DNA from: JAPLDB01 sp038230515
GTDB lineage: Bacteria > Bacteroidota > Bacteroidia > AKYH767-A > 2013-40CM-41-45
Assembly: GCA_038230515.1 (NCBI GenBank)
Contig: JBBRND010000011.1
Coordinates: 1 to 64,000 of the forward strand
Reading direction: 5' to 3'
DNA length: 64,000 nucleotides
Below the pieces are notes generated by a model. The model was not told the DNA's origin, searched no databases, and saw nothing but the letters and a program-made list of their open reading frames with translations. Shown in pieces: positions 55,279 to 63,838 of the stretch; positions within the stretch are counted from its first letter, which is position 1; each line of letters opens with the position of its first letter. The position numbers and the translations under genes are program-made.

Positions 55279-55935
55279 ATGAATATAATTAAAGTACTCC
55301 ACAGCTGGTTAAATGCCACAGCTTTAACAATGGCAGCCATAGGCGAAGCAAGCGTAACCGGCATGACGGGCAACCTGCTTTACCCAACTCCCGCAGTTGC
55401 ACTCACTGACATGACAACCGCCTGCACCCGGCTCACCGATGCCTGGAACGGCCGCGACAATGGCAATGCCGGCAAGCAGGAATTGAAAGATGCAACCATC
55501 GCTTTGGTAGCCCTACTGGTTAAGCAAAGCCAATATGTAGATGGTATTGCCAAAGGCGATGCGGCAAAAATTATCAGTTCAGGATTTCAGGCAACCTCCG
55601 GAGAGATGCACCCATCGGTAATTCCCGATCAGGCACCAGCGCCAAAGGTGGAAAGTTTTGAAGGCGGAAGAATAAAATTAAGCGCCAAAGTAGTGCATGG
55701 CGCTACCAGCTATTGCTGGATTATTTTTACAGGCGTTCCGTTTGAAATTTCAATTGTGAACGACCACCTCATTATGCCCGCAGGAAACACAGGTGCCATC
55801 GTAGTTCCCGCAGGCGGCACTCACGAAGGCATCAGCGGACTGGATTCCTTAAAAGCAATGCATGCAGGAGTAATAGCGCGCAATGCAGCAGGCATGGCAG
55901 CCATCAGCCCGCTCGTAGAATTTCATACCATGTAA
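55279..55935 (+). CDS. Small protein with helical N-terminus and fibronectin-III-like C-terminal domain
   Basis: A 218-residue protein without signal peptide. Residues about 1-115 are helical, with the segment IALVALLVKQSQYVDGIAKG and AKIISSGFQ; I have seen the pattern of a helical bundle with a final SSGF before a fibronectin-III domain in other uncharacterised bacterial proteins. Residues about 120-218 look like a fibronectin type III domain (VKVVHGATSYCWI-like strand, then ARNAAGMAAISPLVEFHT). Its base composition is richer in G+C than its surroundings. It has its own promoter behind repeat array 2. Function unknown. Confidence 0.7.
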   Translation: MNIIKVLHSWLNATALTMAAIGEASVTGMTGNLLYPTPAVALTDMTTACTRLTDAWNGRDNGNAGKQELKDATIALVALLVKQSQYVDGIAKGDAAKIISSGFQATSGEMHPSVIPDQAPAPKVESFEGGRIKLSAKVVHGATSYCWIIFTGVPFEISIVNDHLIMPAGNTGAIVVPAGGTHEGISGLDSLKAMHAGVIARNAAGMAAISPLVEFHTM

Positions 55936-55955
55936 TTTTTATTTGTTTGGATAAC

Positions 55956-55993
55956 AAAACCCCTGAAGTGATAAAAAGCTTTGGGGGTTTTTT
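55956..55993 (+). terminator. Rho-independent terminator after the gene at 55279
   Basis: Stem AAAACCCC (55956-55963) pairs with GGGGTTTT (55984-55991), followed by further Ts. The loop is about 20 bases. Confidence 0.8.
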
Positions 55994-56063
55994 CTGTTCA
56001 TATTTTTTAAAAACTCTTCTGCGTTTATCTCTTTCGTGCAAAACAGTTTTCTAATTTCGTTTC

Positions 56064-56141
56064 ATGAATCACCTCTACTTTGGCGACTCGCTCGACATAC
56101 GAATGCAACTGAAAGCCCCGCACCTCGCAGGGCTTTATTAA
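56064..56141 (+). pseudogene. Possible 5' relic of a site-specific DNA methyltransferase gene
   Basis: An ATG at 56064 opens a 25-codon frame starting MNHLYFGDSLDI, which is the typical first motif of many DNA methyltransferases (N-x-L-Y-x-G-D-x-L-D). The similarity stops after about 12 residues and the frame closes soon after. A hairpin AAAGCCC/GGGCTTT (56112-56118 / 56130-56136) sits in the remainder. The rest of this 418-base gap shows nothing else. The match is short, so chance is possible. Confidence 0.35.
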
Positions 56142-56353
56142 CCCCCCCGAACTCGTTTGAAACGGCTACGGAGTTATAAAAGCAGCACTCGCAAAAAAAT
56201 AATTTTACCAGCAATAAAAAAAATCTCAAAACATAGAAGTACATCATCATCCCGACCTGCATCATAAAAAGAAAAAGTTCAGAGAGTATTAAATATTGTA
56301 TTTCCTCTTATAGCAGCCATTCAGCTTTCCATCATTATAAAAAGAAAAAATAG

Positions 56354-57637
56354 ATGACCGTAAAAAAAGAAACAAAAGCATCCACAAAACTTTCAGCAAG
56401 AATTAAAAATTATCTACAAGCATTGGGTCCCGGTTTAATTACAGGAGCAAGCGATGATGACCCTTCAGGCATTGCTACCTATTCACAGGCGGGCGCAGCC
56501 TTCGGACTTGCAACTTTATGGACTGCACTCATTACATTTCCTTTAATGGCAGCTATTCAAGGCCTGTGTGCCCGCATTGGAATTGTAACACAGGAAGGGC
56601 TAACAGGAACTTTAAAAAAAAATTATCCTAAACTAATTTTGTATCTCATGATGCTGTTTAGTTTTCCGGCCATTACGCTAAACATAGGTGCAGATATACA
56701 AGGCATGGGTGCTGTTGCTAATCTGCTTCTTCCACAAGTTCCTGTTTTCGCTTTCAGCATTTTATTTACTGCCATCCTTTTATTTTTCATTATCAAATAT
56801 CCTTATCAAAAAATTGCAGCAATATTAAAATGGCTTTGCATCACTTTATTTTTATATCTCGTAATTCCCTTTTTAATAAAGCAAGATTGGTTGCAAGTTT
56901 TAAAAAATACAGTCATTCCTACGATACATCTCAACAAAGAATTTTTATCCATCCTCGTTGCAATCCTGGGCACAACTATTTCTCCCTATTTATTTTTCTG
57001 GCAAACAACAATGGAAGCCGAAGAAATTGCACACAAATCAAAAAAAGTAATGGTGAACAAACGAATATTTCAGGACATGAGAAAGGACGTTAATTTAGGA
57101 ATGTTCTTTTCCAACCTTGTTATGTTTTTTATTATTCTCACAACAGGTACAGTATTATTTAAAGGAGGAATAACAAAAATAGATACAGTAGAACAAGCGG
57201 CAAAAGCATTAGAACCTTTAGCGGGAAAACTTGCTTACCTCTGTTTTGCAATCGGAGTTCTCGGCACAGGATTTTTAGCCATTCCTGTTTTAGCAGGTTC
57301 GCTCTCTTACATACTTGCTGAAACTTTTGGCTGGAAACAAGGACTTGATAAAAAATTTTACGAGGCAAAAGGTTTTTACATCACACTTATTGTTTCCGTC
57401 TTAATCGGACTGTCTCTAAATTTCATTGGTGTTTCTCCAATCCAATCACTCATTTACACAGCCATTCTCTATGGGCTTACAGCACCTGTTATGATTGCAA
57501 TAATTCTTCACATCGGAAATAACAAGAAGGTGATGAAACAGTTCACCAACAATACACTTCAAAACACTTTGGGATTTCTAACTTTAATCTTAATGAGCGC
57601 TGCTGCTGTTGCTCTTATTTATTTTCAGTTTGCATAA
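56354..57637 (+). CDS. Nramp-related divalent metal transporter
   Basis: A 427-residue membrane protein with about 11 hydrophobic helices. The first helix has GASDDDPSGIATYSQAG, the Nramp TM1 metal-site region with DPSG in place of the usual DPGN. In the sixth helix, where Mn/Fe Nramps carry a Met-containing MPHN motif, this protein reads TTISPYLFFWQ. Loss of the Met suggests a metal preference different from Mn/Fe, as in Nramp-related proteins. No regulator is adjacent. Confidence 0.8.
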   Translation: MTVKKETKASTKLSARIKNYLQALGPGLITGASDDDPSGIATYSQAGAAFGLATLWTALITFPLMAAIQGLCARIGIVTQEGLTGTLKKNYPKLILYLMMLFSFPAITLNIGADIQGMGAVANLLLPQVPVFAFSILFTAILLFFIIKYPYQKIAAILKWLCITLFLYLVIPFLIKQDWLQVLKNTVIPTIHLNKEFLSILVAILGTTISPYLFFWQTTMEAEEIAHKSKKVMVNKRIFQDMRKDVNLGMFFSNLVMFFIILTTGTVLFKGGITKIDTVEQAAKALEPLAGKLAYLCFAIGVLGTGFLAIPVLAGSLSYILAETFGWKQGLDKKFYEAKGFYITLIVSVLIGLSLNFIGVSPIQSLIYTAILYGLTAPVMIAIILHIGNNKKVMKQFTNNTLQNTLGFLTLILMSAAAVALIYFQFA

Positions 57638-57654
57638 AACAAAATATAATTATC

Positions 57655-58248
57655 ATGACATATTTTAAAATGAATCCTAAGGTTGATTTTTATTTTAGTA
57701 AATCCAAAAAGTGGCAGGAAGAAATCGAGAAATTAAGAACGATTATTCTTGACTGCGGGCTTACTGAGGAATTGAAGTGGGGTTGTCCTTGTTACTCGCT
57801 CCAGGAAAGTAACATCGTTTTAATACATACATTTAAGGAATACTGCGCGGTTTTGTTTTTCAAAGGCGTTTTGTTAAATGATGCCAAAGGAATTCTTATT
57901 CAACAAACGAAAAATGTGCAAGTGGCTCGCCAGATCCGGTTCACCAATATTCGTGAAATAATTGAGAAGGAACCCATCCTGAAAGAATATATTTATGAAG
58001 CCATTGAAGTAGAGAAAGCCGGGTTGAAAGTGCCTTTGAAAAAGACTGAAGAGTTCAGTATGCCTGAAGAATTTGAAAAGAAATTGAATAAAATCCCTGC
58101 ACTGAAAAAAGCATTTGATAAGTTAACACCGGGTCGGCAAAGGGGATATCTTCTTTATTTTTCTGCAGCCAAGCAATCCAAAACCCGCGAGTCAAGAATT
58201 CAAAAATATATGCCGCAAATTCTGAAAGGAAAAGGTTTGGATGATTAA
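57655..58248 (+). CDS. DUF1801 / YdeI-like protein
   Basis: A 197-residue soluble protein. The N-terminal domain (about 15-110) follows the DUF1801 pattern (LRTIILDCGLTEELKWGCPCYS, then VLIHTFKEYCAVLFF). The C-terminal part (about 140-195) fits the YdeI/OmpD-associated helical tail (KKAFDKLTPGRQRGYLLYF). The family has a possible role in stress tolerance but no proven activity. It lies 17 bases after the transporter gene. Confidence 0.8.
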   Translation: MTYFKMNPKVDFYFSKSKKWQEEIEKLRTIILDCGLTEELKWGCPCYSLQESNIVLIHTFKEYCAVLFFKGVLLNDAKGILIQQTKNVQVARQIRFTNIREIIEKEPILKEYIYEAIEVEKAGLKVPLKKTEEFSMPEEFEKKLNKIPALKKAFDKLTPGRQRGYLLYFSAAKQSKTRESRIQKYMPQILKGKGLDD

Positions 58249-58352
58249 TACATTCGATAAGAAAATAAATTGATCAAACTTTATGATATAACCTTACTTT
58301 GCGAGAACAAACAAAAATAATAAGCCGACCGCAAACAATAAATAATTAAACC

Positions 58353-59732
58353 ATGAAAATAAAAATCATCATTCCAGCAATTACTTTATCAATAACCCTG
58401 CTGAATGCAACTGCACAAAACTGGCAGGTGGTGGGCGTTCAGGGATTTTCTTTGCCGGTAACTCAATATTCTCTTACTTCGATTGCTTTAGACCATTACG
58501 GAACACCTTATGTTGCTTATTCAGTTGCATCAGATTCGGGCAGGATAACGGTAATGAAATTTGATGGGGCATCGTGGGTGCCTGTTGGTAATACCGGATT
58601 TTCCGCTGGTCAAGCATACGATATATCCATCGCCATTAATTCTGATAATCTGCCCACTGTAGCTTACGGAGATGCAGGAAATACTTCTCATGCAACTGTG
58701 ATGAAATTTGATGGAGCCAATTGGGTAACCGTTGGAGCAGCCGGCTTTTCCGATGGCGTGGTAAATAATTGCACGATTAAATTTGACGGTCATGATACTG
58801 CTTATGTTGCCTATGTTGATGCATTTTATTCCGGCAAAGCCGTGGTTAAAAAATTTGATGGCACAAGTTGGGTAACTGTAGGAACGTCTGGCTTCACAGC
58901 AGGCGGCACAGGGCAGATGACAATGGCTTTGAGTAGCGGCAATGTTCCATACGTGGGATACCAGGATCAGGTAAATGGTTTTGCAGAAAGCGTAATGATG
59001 TTTAATGGAACAGATTGGGTGCATGTCGGAAACAGTACCTTTTCAAACGGCACCTGCCAGTTTACTCATATAACTTTTGATCACTCAGGAACCATTCCTT
59101 ATGTGTGCTATAACCAGGGCTTCAATCCTTTTGCGCCCAATGTGCAGTTGTTTGACGGTGGAAGTTGGCTCTATGTGGGAGGACAAAATCTAAACACGGA
59201 TGGAGATTACCAAAACAATATAGCCATTGATGGAAATAATATTCCCTACGTTGTGTTCCCGGATGGAAGCTATAACAGCAGGGCGACAGTAATGCAGTAC
59301 AATGGTTCATCATGGGTAACAACAGGCAATGCTGGCTTCTCAACCGGAGAAATCTGGTTTCCGAATATTGTGACCGATTCACTAAACAACGTATATGTGG
59401 AATATTATGATGACGGAGATTCTGATAAAGTTTCTGTAATGAAATTTGAAAATACAACTTCCATCCGTGCCATTGCTTCAAATGATAAAGTAGCCATCTT
59501 TCCGAACCCAACCACCGGCACCTTCAGTATAAAAATAAAGGGGGAATTAAATAATGCACACCTGGAAATTTGTCTGATTAATTCACTTGGAGAAAAAGTT
59601 TTTGATGAACTTATAAAAAACAAGACCAATATTTTTTCTATTGACGTATCATCCCTTCACCCTGGCATTTTTTTTTATCAGATTAAGCAGGGCATCACGA
59701 GAGTTGACAGCGGAAAAATAATTATTGAGTAG
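58353..59732 (+). CDS. Secreted T9SS protein with beta-propeller-like repeats
   Basis: A 459-residue protein. Signal peptide about 1-22 (ending ATAQ). Six or seven repeats of about 52 residues, each with a K/M-FDGxxWVxVG strand (for example MKFDGANWVTVGAAGFS), resemble a beta-propeller or tectonin-like fold at about 25-365. A T9SS type A sorting domain ends the chain (FPNPTTGTFSIKI, INSLGEKVFDE, HPGIFFYQIK). It is expected to reach the cell surface. Ligand unknown. Confidence 0.82.
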   Translation: MKIKIIIPAITLSITLLNATAQNWQVVGVQGFSLPVTQYSLTSIALDHYGTPYVAYSVASDSGRITVMKFDGASWVPVGNTGFSAGQAYDISIAINSDNLPTVAYGDAGNTSHATVMKFDGANWVTVGAAGFSDGVVNNCTIKFDGHDTAYVAYVDAFYSGKAVVKKFDGTSWVTVGTSGFTAGGTGQMTMALSSGNVPYVGYQDQVNGFAESVMMFNGTDWVHVGNSTFSNGTCQFTHITFDHSGTIPYVCYNQGFNPFAPNVQLFDGGSWLYVGGQNLNTDGDYQNNIAIDGNNIPYVVFPDGSYNSRATVMQYNGSSWVTTGNAGFSTGEIWFPNIVTDSLNNVYVEYYDDGDSDKVSVMKFENTTSIRAIASNDKVAIFPNPTTGTFSIKIKGELNNAHLEICLINSLGEKVFDELIKNKTNIFSIDVSSLHPGIFFYQIKQGITRVDSGKIIIE

Positions 59733-59818
59733 ATCAGAAAGCATAAATTTTTTTTTCGGCCACAGAGTGAAAAACACACTCTTATTATTATTAATCTCAG
59801 CAAACACAATGGGATTCA

Positions 59819-59826
59819 TACCTTTG
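59819..59826 (+). promoter_or_regulatory. Promoter -7 element of the ligand-gated channel gene
   Basis: TACCTTTG is an exact TANNTTTG and ends 20 bases before the ATG at 59847. No TTTG is found at the ideal -33 distance. Confidence 0.5.
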
Positions 59827-59846
59827 TATTCGTAAAAAAGTTCAAA

Positions 59847-60812
59847 ATGAAAAAAGCGCTGCTTCTAGTAATATTTTTCGGTATTAACTCTGTGTACTTT
59901 TCTAAAGCGTTCGCCCAAAAAATAGTTCCTGATACCGTTACCGCAGGCATATACGTTACCAGCATACACGATATTGATTTCAAGCTAAAGGAATATACGA
60001 TTAGCTTTTGGTTATGGCTGAAATATAAAAATAAGGAGTTTGATTTTTTGCACAACCTTGAAATTCCACAAGCAGAAACATTTGAGAAATCATTCTTCAC
60101 AGTTGATACAACTGACGGCAATATCTACATATTGATGAAGCTACAATGCGAGATGAAAGATTCGTGGAAAATTAATAACTTTCCTTTTGATCGTCAGAAT
60201 CTGCGGATGTCAATAGAGAATTCACAATTCGATTCCCACTCTTTGGTATTTAAGGCAGATACCATTGGTAAACATTTCGACCCACAATTTGCCATAAGTG
60301 GATGGAACATTGATAGCTTTGATCTGTCTACAGGAATGAAATCCTACGAAACCACCTTTGGGGATCCCCAACTTGATAAACCCCATACGGAATATGGCGC
60401 CTTTAAAGTAAAAGTAGGAATCTCACGTGACGCAATTGGCTTGTTCTGGAAAATGTTTCTTGGCATGTATGTGGCTTTTCTCATAGCTTATGTTTGTTTC
60501 TATATTCATGCGGACAGTATTGATTCGCGTTTTAGCCTGAGTGTTGGAGCGCTTTTCGCGGTGATAGGAAACAAATACATTATTGATTCCGCGCTGCCCG
60601 AGTCAGTTACGTTCACGCTAGTAGATACCTTGCATGGAATTACATTGCTTTTTATTCTTGCAGTGATTACATGTACTGCATTTTCTCTAAAACTTGTAAA
60701 ACAAGACAAGTTGAATCAAGCCAACAGATTTGATAAGGTTGCCGGGCAAATCTTGCTGCTAACTTATTTAATTTTAAATTTTTATTTCATTTCGAATGCA
60801 TACAAGGGCTAA
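59847..60812 (+). CDS. Pentameric ligand-gated ion channel homologue (GLIC/ELIC type)
   Basis: A 321-residue protein with signal peptide 1-24, an extracellular beta-sandwich about 25-198 and four C-terminal membrane helices (about 200-220, 228-247, 262-282, 300-317). The hallmark FPFDRQ is at 112-117, with SFWLWLKYKN at about 53-62 matching the strand motif of bacterial family members. As in other prokaryotic homologues the disulfide of the Cys-loop is absent. The M2 segment RFSLSVGALFAVIGNKY would line the pore and LPESVTFT the M2-M3 loop. It probably forms a ligand- or proton-gated channel of the inner membrane. Ligand unknown. Confidence 0.82.
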   Translation: MKKALLLVIFFGINSVYFSKAFAQKIVPDTVTAGIYVTSIHDIDFKLKEYTISFWLWLKYKNKEFDFLHNLEIPQAETFEKSFFTVDTTDGNIYILMKLQCEMKDSWKINNFPFDRQNLRMSIENSQFDSHSLVFKADTIGKHFDPQFAISGWNIDSFDLSTGMKSYETTFGDPQLDKPHTEYGAFKVKVGISRDAIGLFWKMFLGMYVAFLIAYVCFYIHADSIDSRFSLSVGALFAVIGNKYIIDSALPESVTFTLVDTLHGITLLFILAVITCTAFSLKLVKQDKLNQANRFDKVAGQILLLTYLILNFYFISNAYKG

Positions 60813-60927
60813 TTGAATCTATGTGGAGGACTTTCTTATTAGCGAACCGTACACAAGTCGGAAATGGAAATATAGAAATCTCCGCTCACCACTCCATAAT
60901 ACGTTAGGGAAAAAATTAGACACAGTT

Positions 60928-61797
60928 CTACTCCACCGCAAACTTCTTTACAATCGTTTTTCCGTTAGTTGTAATTACCGCAAAATAAATCCCCATACTG
61001 ATGTTGGGAAAAGAAATCTGTTGGCTTCCTTTTGAAACCATCATATCTGCAGAAGAAAAAATTTCATTCCCCAATGCATTAACCACACGTAATGAATTTA
61101 TTTTTTGTTCATCTGCTGAAAAAAGATTCAGTGTAGAATTATCTTTATCGTACTTCAAACCGAACGTTTGCAGTGTTCGTGTTTGCGATTCAATGCCTGT
61201 GCCGGTACTATAATACACCGTCATCTGAATGTGATCAACAGAAGCAATATTGAATGTTGCAGCAAAATTTTTATTCATTGCCATCAATGCTAAACCAAAC
61301 TGTGTACTGTTTACTGAGTCTGCTGTAAGCGGATAGCCCCAAGTGTCAGCGCTGTCTCCGTAAGTTACTATCATTGGGTTGAGTGTCCAGAAAACCGGTG
61401 AAGCATGATTAATTCCGATAGGGGAACCCAGATAAAGACTCACCATCGAATCTGAAACTCCGTTTACAGCATCTGACAGCCGCAGCACATCGGCAGTTAC
61501 ACCACGAATAACAGCAGCCGATGGAATGGCAAAGCCAAAATGAGTTGCAAATAAAATCCTCGAATAGTAACAGGTAGTTTGAAAACACATCGGATAAGTT
61601 GAGAGTCCACAACTAGCATACAAATGATCGGCATGAGAAACATTTGAAAAATTCTGCCACTCGCCACCAGGGCAGGCAAGGCATCCAAAAGCAGAGTACG
61701 AAGAAGACATTGCATCGCGCGGACCCTCCGATTGCGAATAGCTATTCTGAAATCTGAAAAGCAGAAGTACAATAACAAAGATTAATTCTTTTTTCAT
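60928..61797 (-). CDS. Secreted T9SS type A sorting domain protein
   Basis: A 289-residue protein with a signal peptide (about 1-22, LLFRFQNSYSQ). The body is a beta-sandwich without known motif; two Cys pairs lie near the N-terminus (FGCLACPGGEW and YASCGLSTYPMCFQTTCYY). The C-terminal 75 residues form a T9SS type A domain (VVNALGNEIFSS, NISMGIYFAVITTNGK). It is probably surface-bound or released. Function unknown. Confidence 0.75.
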   Translation of the reverse strand: MKKELIFVIVLLLFRFQNSYSQSEGPRDAMSSSYSAFGCLACPGGEWQNFSNVSHADHLYASCGLSTYPMCFQTTCYYSRILFATHFGFAIPSAAVIRGVTADVLRLSDAVNGVSDSMVSLYLGSPIGINHASPVFWTLNPMIVTYGDSADTWGYPLTADSVNSTQFGLALMAMNKNFAATFNIASVDHIQMTVYYSTGTGIESQTRTLQTFGLKYDKDNSTLNLFSADEQKINSLRVVNALGNEIFSSADMMVSKGSQQISFPNISMGIYFAVITTNGKTIVKKFAVE

Positions 61798-61833
61798 GGC
61801 TTCTATTTTAGAGATGTAAAAATAAAAAAAAAT

Positions 61834-62226
61834 TTATTCATTGCGACTCTTTGATTTTCTCTCATTTTCATCTTCTTCATTATCTGTTTCTAGATGATAA
61901 CGATGCATGATACGGTGAATGACCGGAGCAAACACAACGCCAACAATACTGAGAATGGTAACTCCGCTGAACAACGCATAAGCGGATGCAAAATACTTTG
62001 CGGCATCTGTTGTAAGCACATCCACAGGTCCCATGCCTCCAAGAATCATGCTTGCGTTCAATAAGGCATCTACAAATTTCAAATGCCCTAACCTCATGTA
62101 TCCGACCACACCAATCCCGAGAGAACTAAAAATAATAAAAAGAGCAAAGAGTGCATTGTTGAATAACCGCTTGTAAAACTTTTTCACCGGAAGCAACGGC
62201 TTTTGAAGACGCTCGTATTTAAACAT
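61834..62226 (-). CDS. Two-helix membrane protein with a pore-loop-like segment
   Basis: A protein of about 130 residues: two hydrophobic helices (ALFALFIIFSSLGIGVVGY and FSGVTILSIVGVVFAPVI) with a segment NASMILGGMGPVD between them, and an acidic C-terminal tail. The layout is that of a KcsA-like TM-P-TM fold, but the K-channel filter TVGYG is not present. I placed the start at 62226 because the longer start at 62247 would lie inside the -7 element TATCTTTG. Function unknown. Confidence 0.65.
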   Translation of the reverse strand: MFKYERLQKPLLPVKKFYKRLFNNALFALFIIFSSLGIGVVGYMRLGHLKFVDALLNASMILGGMGPVDVLTTDAAKYFASAYALFSGVTILSIVGVVFAPVIHRIMHRYHLETDNEEDENERKSKSRNE

Positions 62227-62244
62227 GATTTTTAAAAATATTTT

Positions 62245-62252
62245 CAAAGATA
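62245..62252 (-). promoter_or_regulatory. -7 element for the two-helix membrane protein gene
   Basis: On the minus strand this reads TATCTTTG, an exact TANNTTTG, 18 bases before the ATG at 62226. It argues against translation starting at 62247. Confidence 0.45.
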
Positions 62253-62403
62253 CTGGATGTTATTTCCCATTACCTTGCTTATTTCATTTGTAAATGGAGT
62301 ATACGTCAAAAGCAAACATCTCCCATAATTAATAATAACTTAACATTTAAGAAACACTAATCTAACTCTATATTGATTCATTTGCCGCATAAAATTTACA
62401 ATT

Positions 62404-63750
62404 ATGAAACTTATAATTTACACAGCATTAATGCTTCTCCTCGCTGCTTTCACAGCTAAGGCACAGGACAACGAACAACCAATTGACACGCTTACCCGCC
62501 ACGTTGCAGGTATCCGTCAGGAACTTGATGTATTGAAAAGAATTAAAATAAGCGGCTACATTCAGGCACAATATCAGGTGGCTGATTCAGGCGGTATAAA
62601 TTCTTATGCAGGCGGAAATTTCACCAGCGGTGTTGATAAAAGATTTTTGTTGCGCAGAGGAAGAATAAAATTTCAATACGATGCTCCCAATATTGATAAA
62701 GGTTGGTCAACCTCTCAATATGTATTGCAGTTTGATGTTTCTCAAGGTGGGTTAACTATTAAGGATGCCTACGCAAAATTTACTGATCCTTGGTGTGGAT
62801 GGTTTTCGATAACAGCGGGAATGCAAAACAGACCATTCGGATATGATATACCTTTTTCATCAAGTATGCGTGAATCGCCTGAACGTGGACGCATGTCTCA
62901 GATCATTTTTCCAAATGAACGCGATCTTGGAGCAATGCTTACCATTCAGGGTCCAAAGATTTCTAATTGGAATTGGTTAAAGATTGATCTTGGAATGTTC
63001 AATGGTACAGGCGCACCTAGTGCAGGAGTAAACACAAGTGATTTTGACAAATTCAAAGATTTTATCGGTCATATTGGTTTAAGCAAATCAACACCATCCG
63101 AAAAAATAAAATGGGGACTGGGTGCTTCCATTTACAGCGGTGGATACAGAGTAGATACGGTTAACACTTACAAGTTCGAAACGGACTCAACTGGAATCAT
63201 GGGCTACACAGTTGATCAAAAGAAAGCAGACGTGGCTGCCAATATAAACGTACGGAATGAAATCATGCGCTCATACATGGGCTTTGATGCGCAATTCAGC
63301 ATTGACTGGATTATTGGAATTACAACATTACGGGGAGAATACATAATGGGTTCGCAGCCGGGAACGAGTTCTTCAACCACTTCTCTTGCCGCAGCTTCTG
63401 CTTCTGATTTTTATACAAGAAAATTCAATGGAGCATATTTATACTTTATCCAGAATATTGCAAGAACTCCTTTGCAGGCAATTATAAAATATGATTGGTA
63501 TGATCCTAACACTGACATTAAAGGTGATGACATTGGAATTGCTGTGAAGCAGTCGGGATTTAAAACGACAGGCTTAGCAGATTTAAAATACTCAACTCTT
63601 GGTTTAGGTCTTGCTTACAGGTGGGATGCAAACGTAAAGATCACTGCTTATTGGGATAAAGTGACAAACGAAACCAGCGCAAACCTCGCTGGATACACAC
63701 AGGATTTGAAAGACAACGTATTCACACTTCGTGTGCAGGTGAAATTTTAA
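62404..63750 (+). CDS. Phosphate-selective porin O/P-like outer-membrane protein
   Basis: A 448-residue barrel protein. Signal peptide about 1-20, a short coiled-coil-like segment (IDTLTRHVAGIRQELDVLKR), then the OprO/OprP pattern (FLLRRGRIKFQYDAP, GMQNRPFGYDIPFSSSMRES). It ends in FTLRVQVKF with terminal Phe. It is followed by a pstS-like gene 88 bases downstream, so a role in phosphate uptake is likely. Confidence 0.85.
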   Translation: MKLIIYTALMLLLAAFTAKAQDNEQPIDTLTRHVAGIRQELDVLKRIKISGYIQAQYQVADSGGINSYAGGNFTSGVDKRFLLRRGRIKFQYDAPNIDKGWSTSQYVLQFDVSQGGLTIKDAYAKFTDPWCGWFSITAGMQNRPFGYDIPFSSSMRESPERGRMSQIIFPNERDLGAMLTIQGPKISNWNWLKIDLGMFNGTGAPSAGVNTSDFDKFKDFIGHIGLSKSTPSEKIKWGLGASIYSGGYRVDTVNTYKFETDSTGIMGYTVDQKKADVAANINVRNEIMRSYMGFDAQFSIDWIIGITTLRGEYIMGSQPGTSSSTTSLAAASASDFYTRKFNGAYLYFIQNIARTPLQAIIKYDWYDPNTDIKGDDIGIAVKQSGFKTTGLADLKYSTLGLGLAYRWDANVKITAYWDKVTNETSANLAGYTQDLKDNVFTLRVQVKF

Positions 63751-63838
63751 TCCCGTAACAATTTAATAATATTCAAAGGCGTACTTCGGCACGCGAATTG
63801 GAAAGACAACAGGTAAATCAAAAAAAAATATAAATAAA

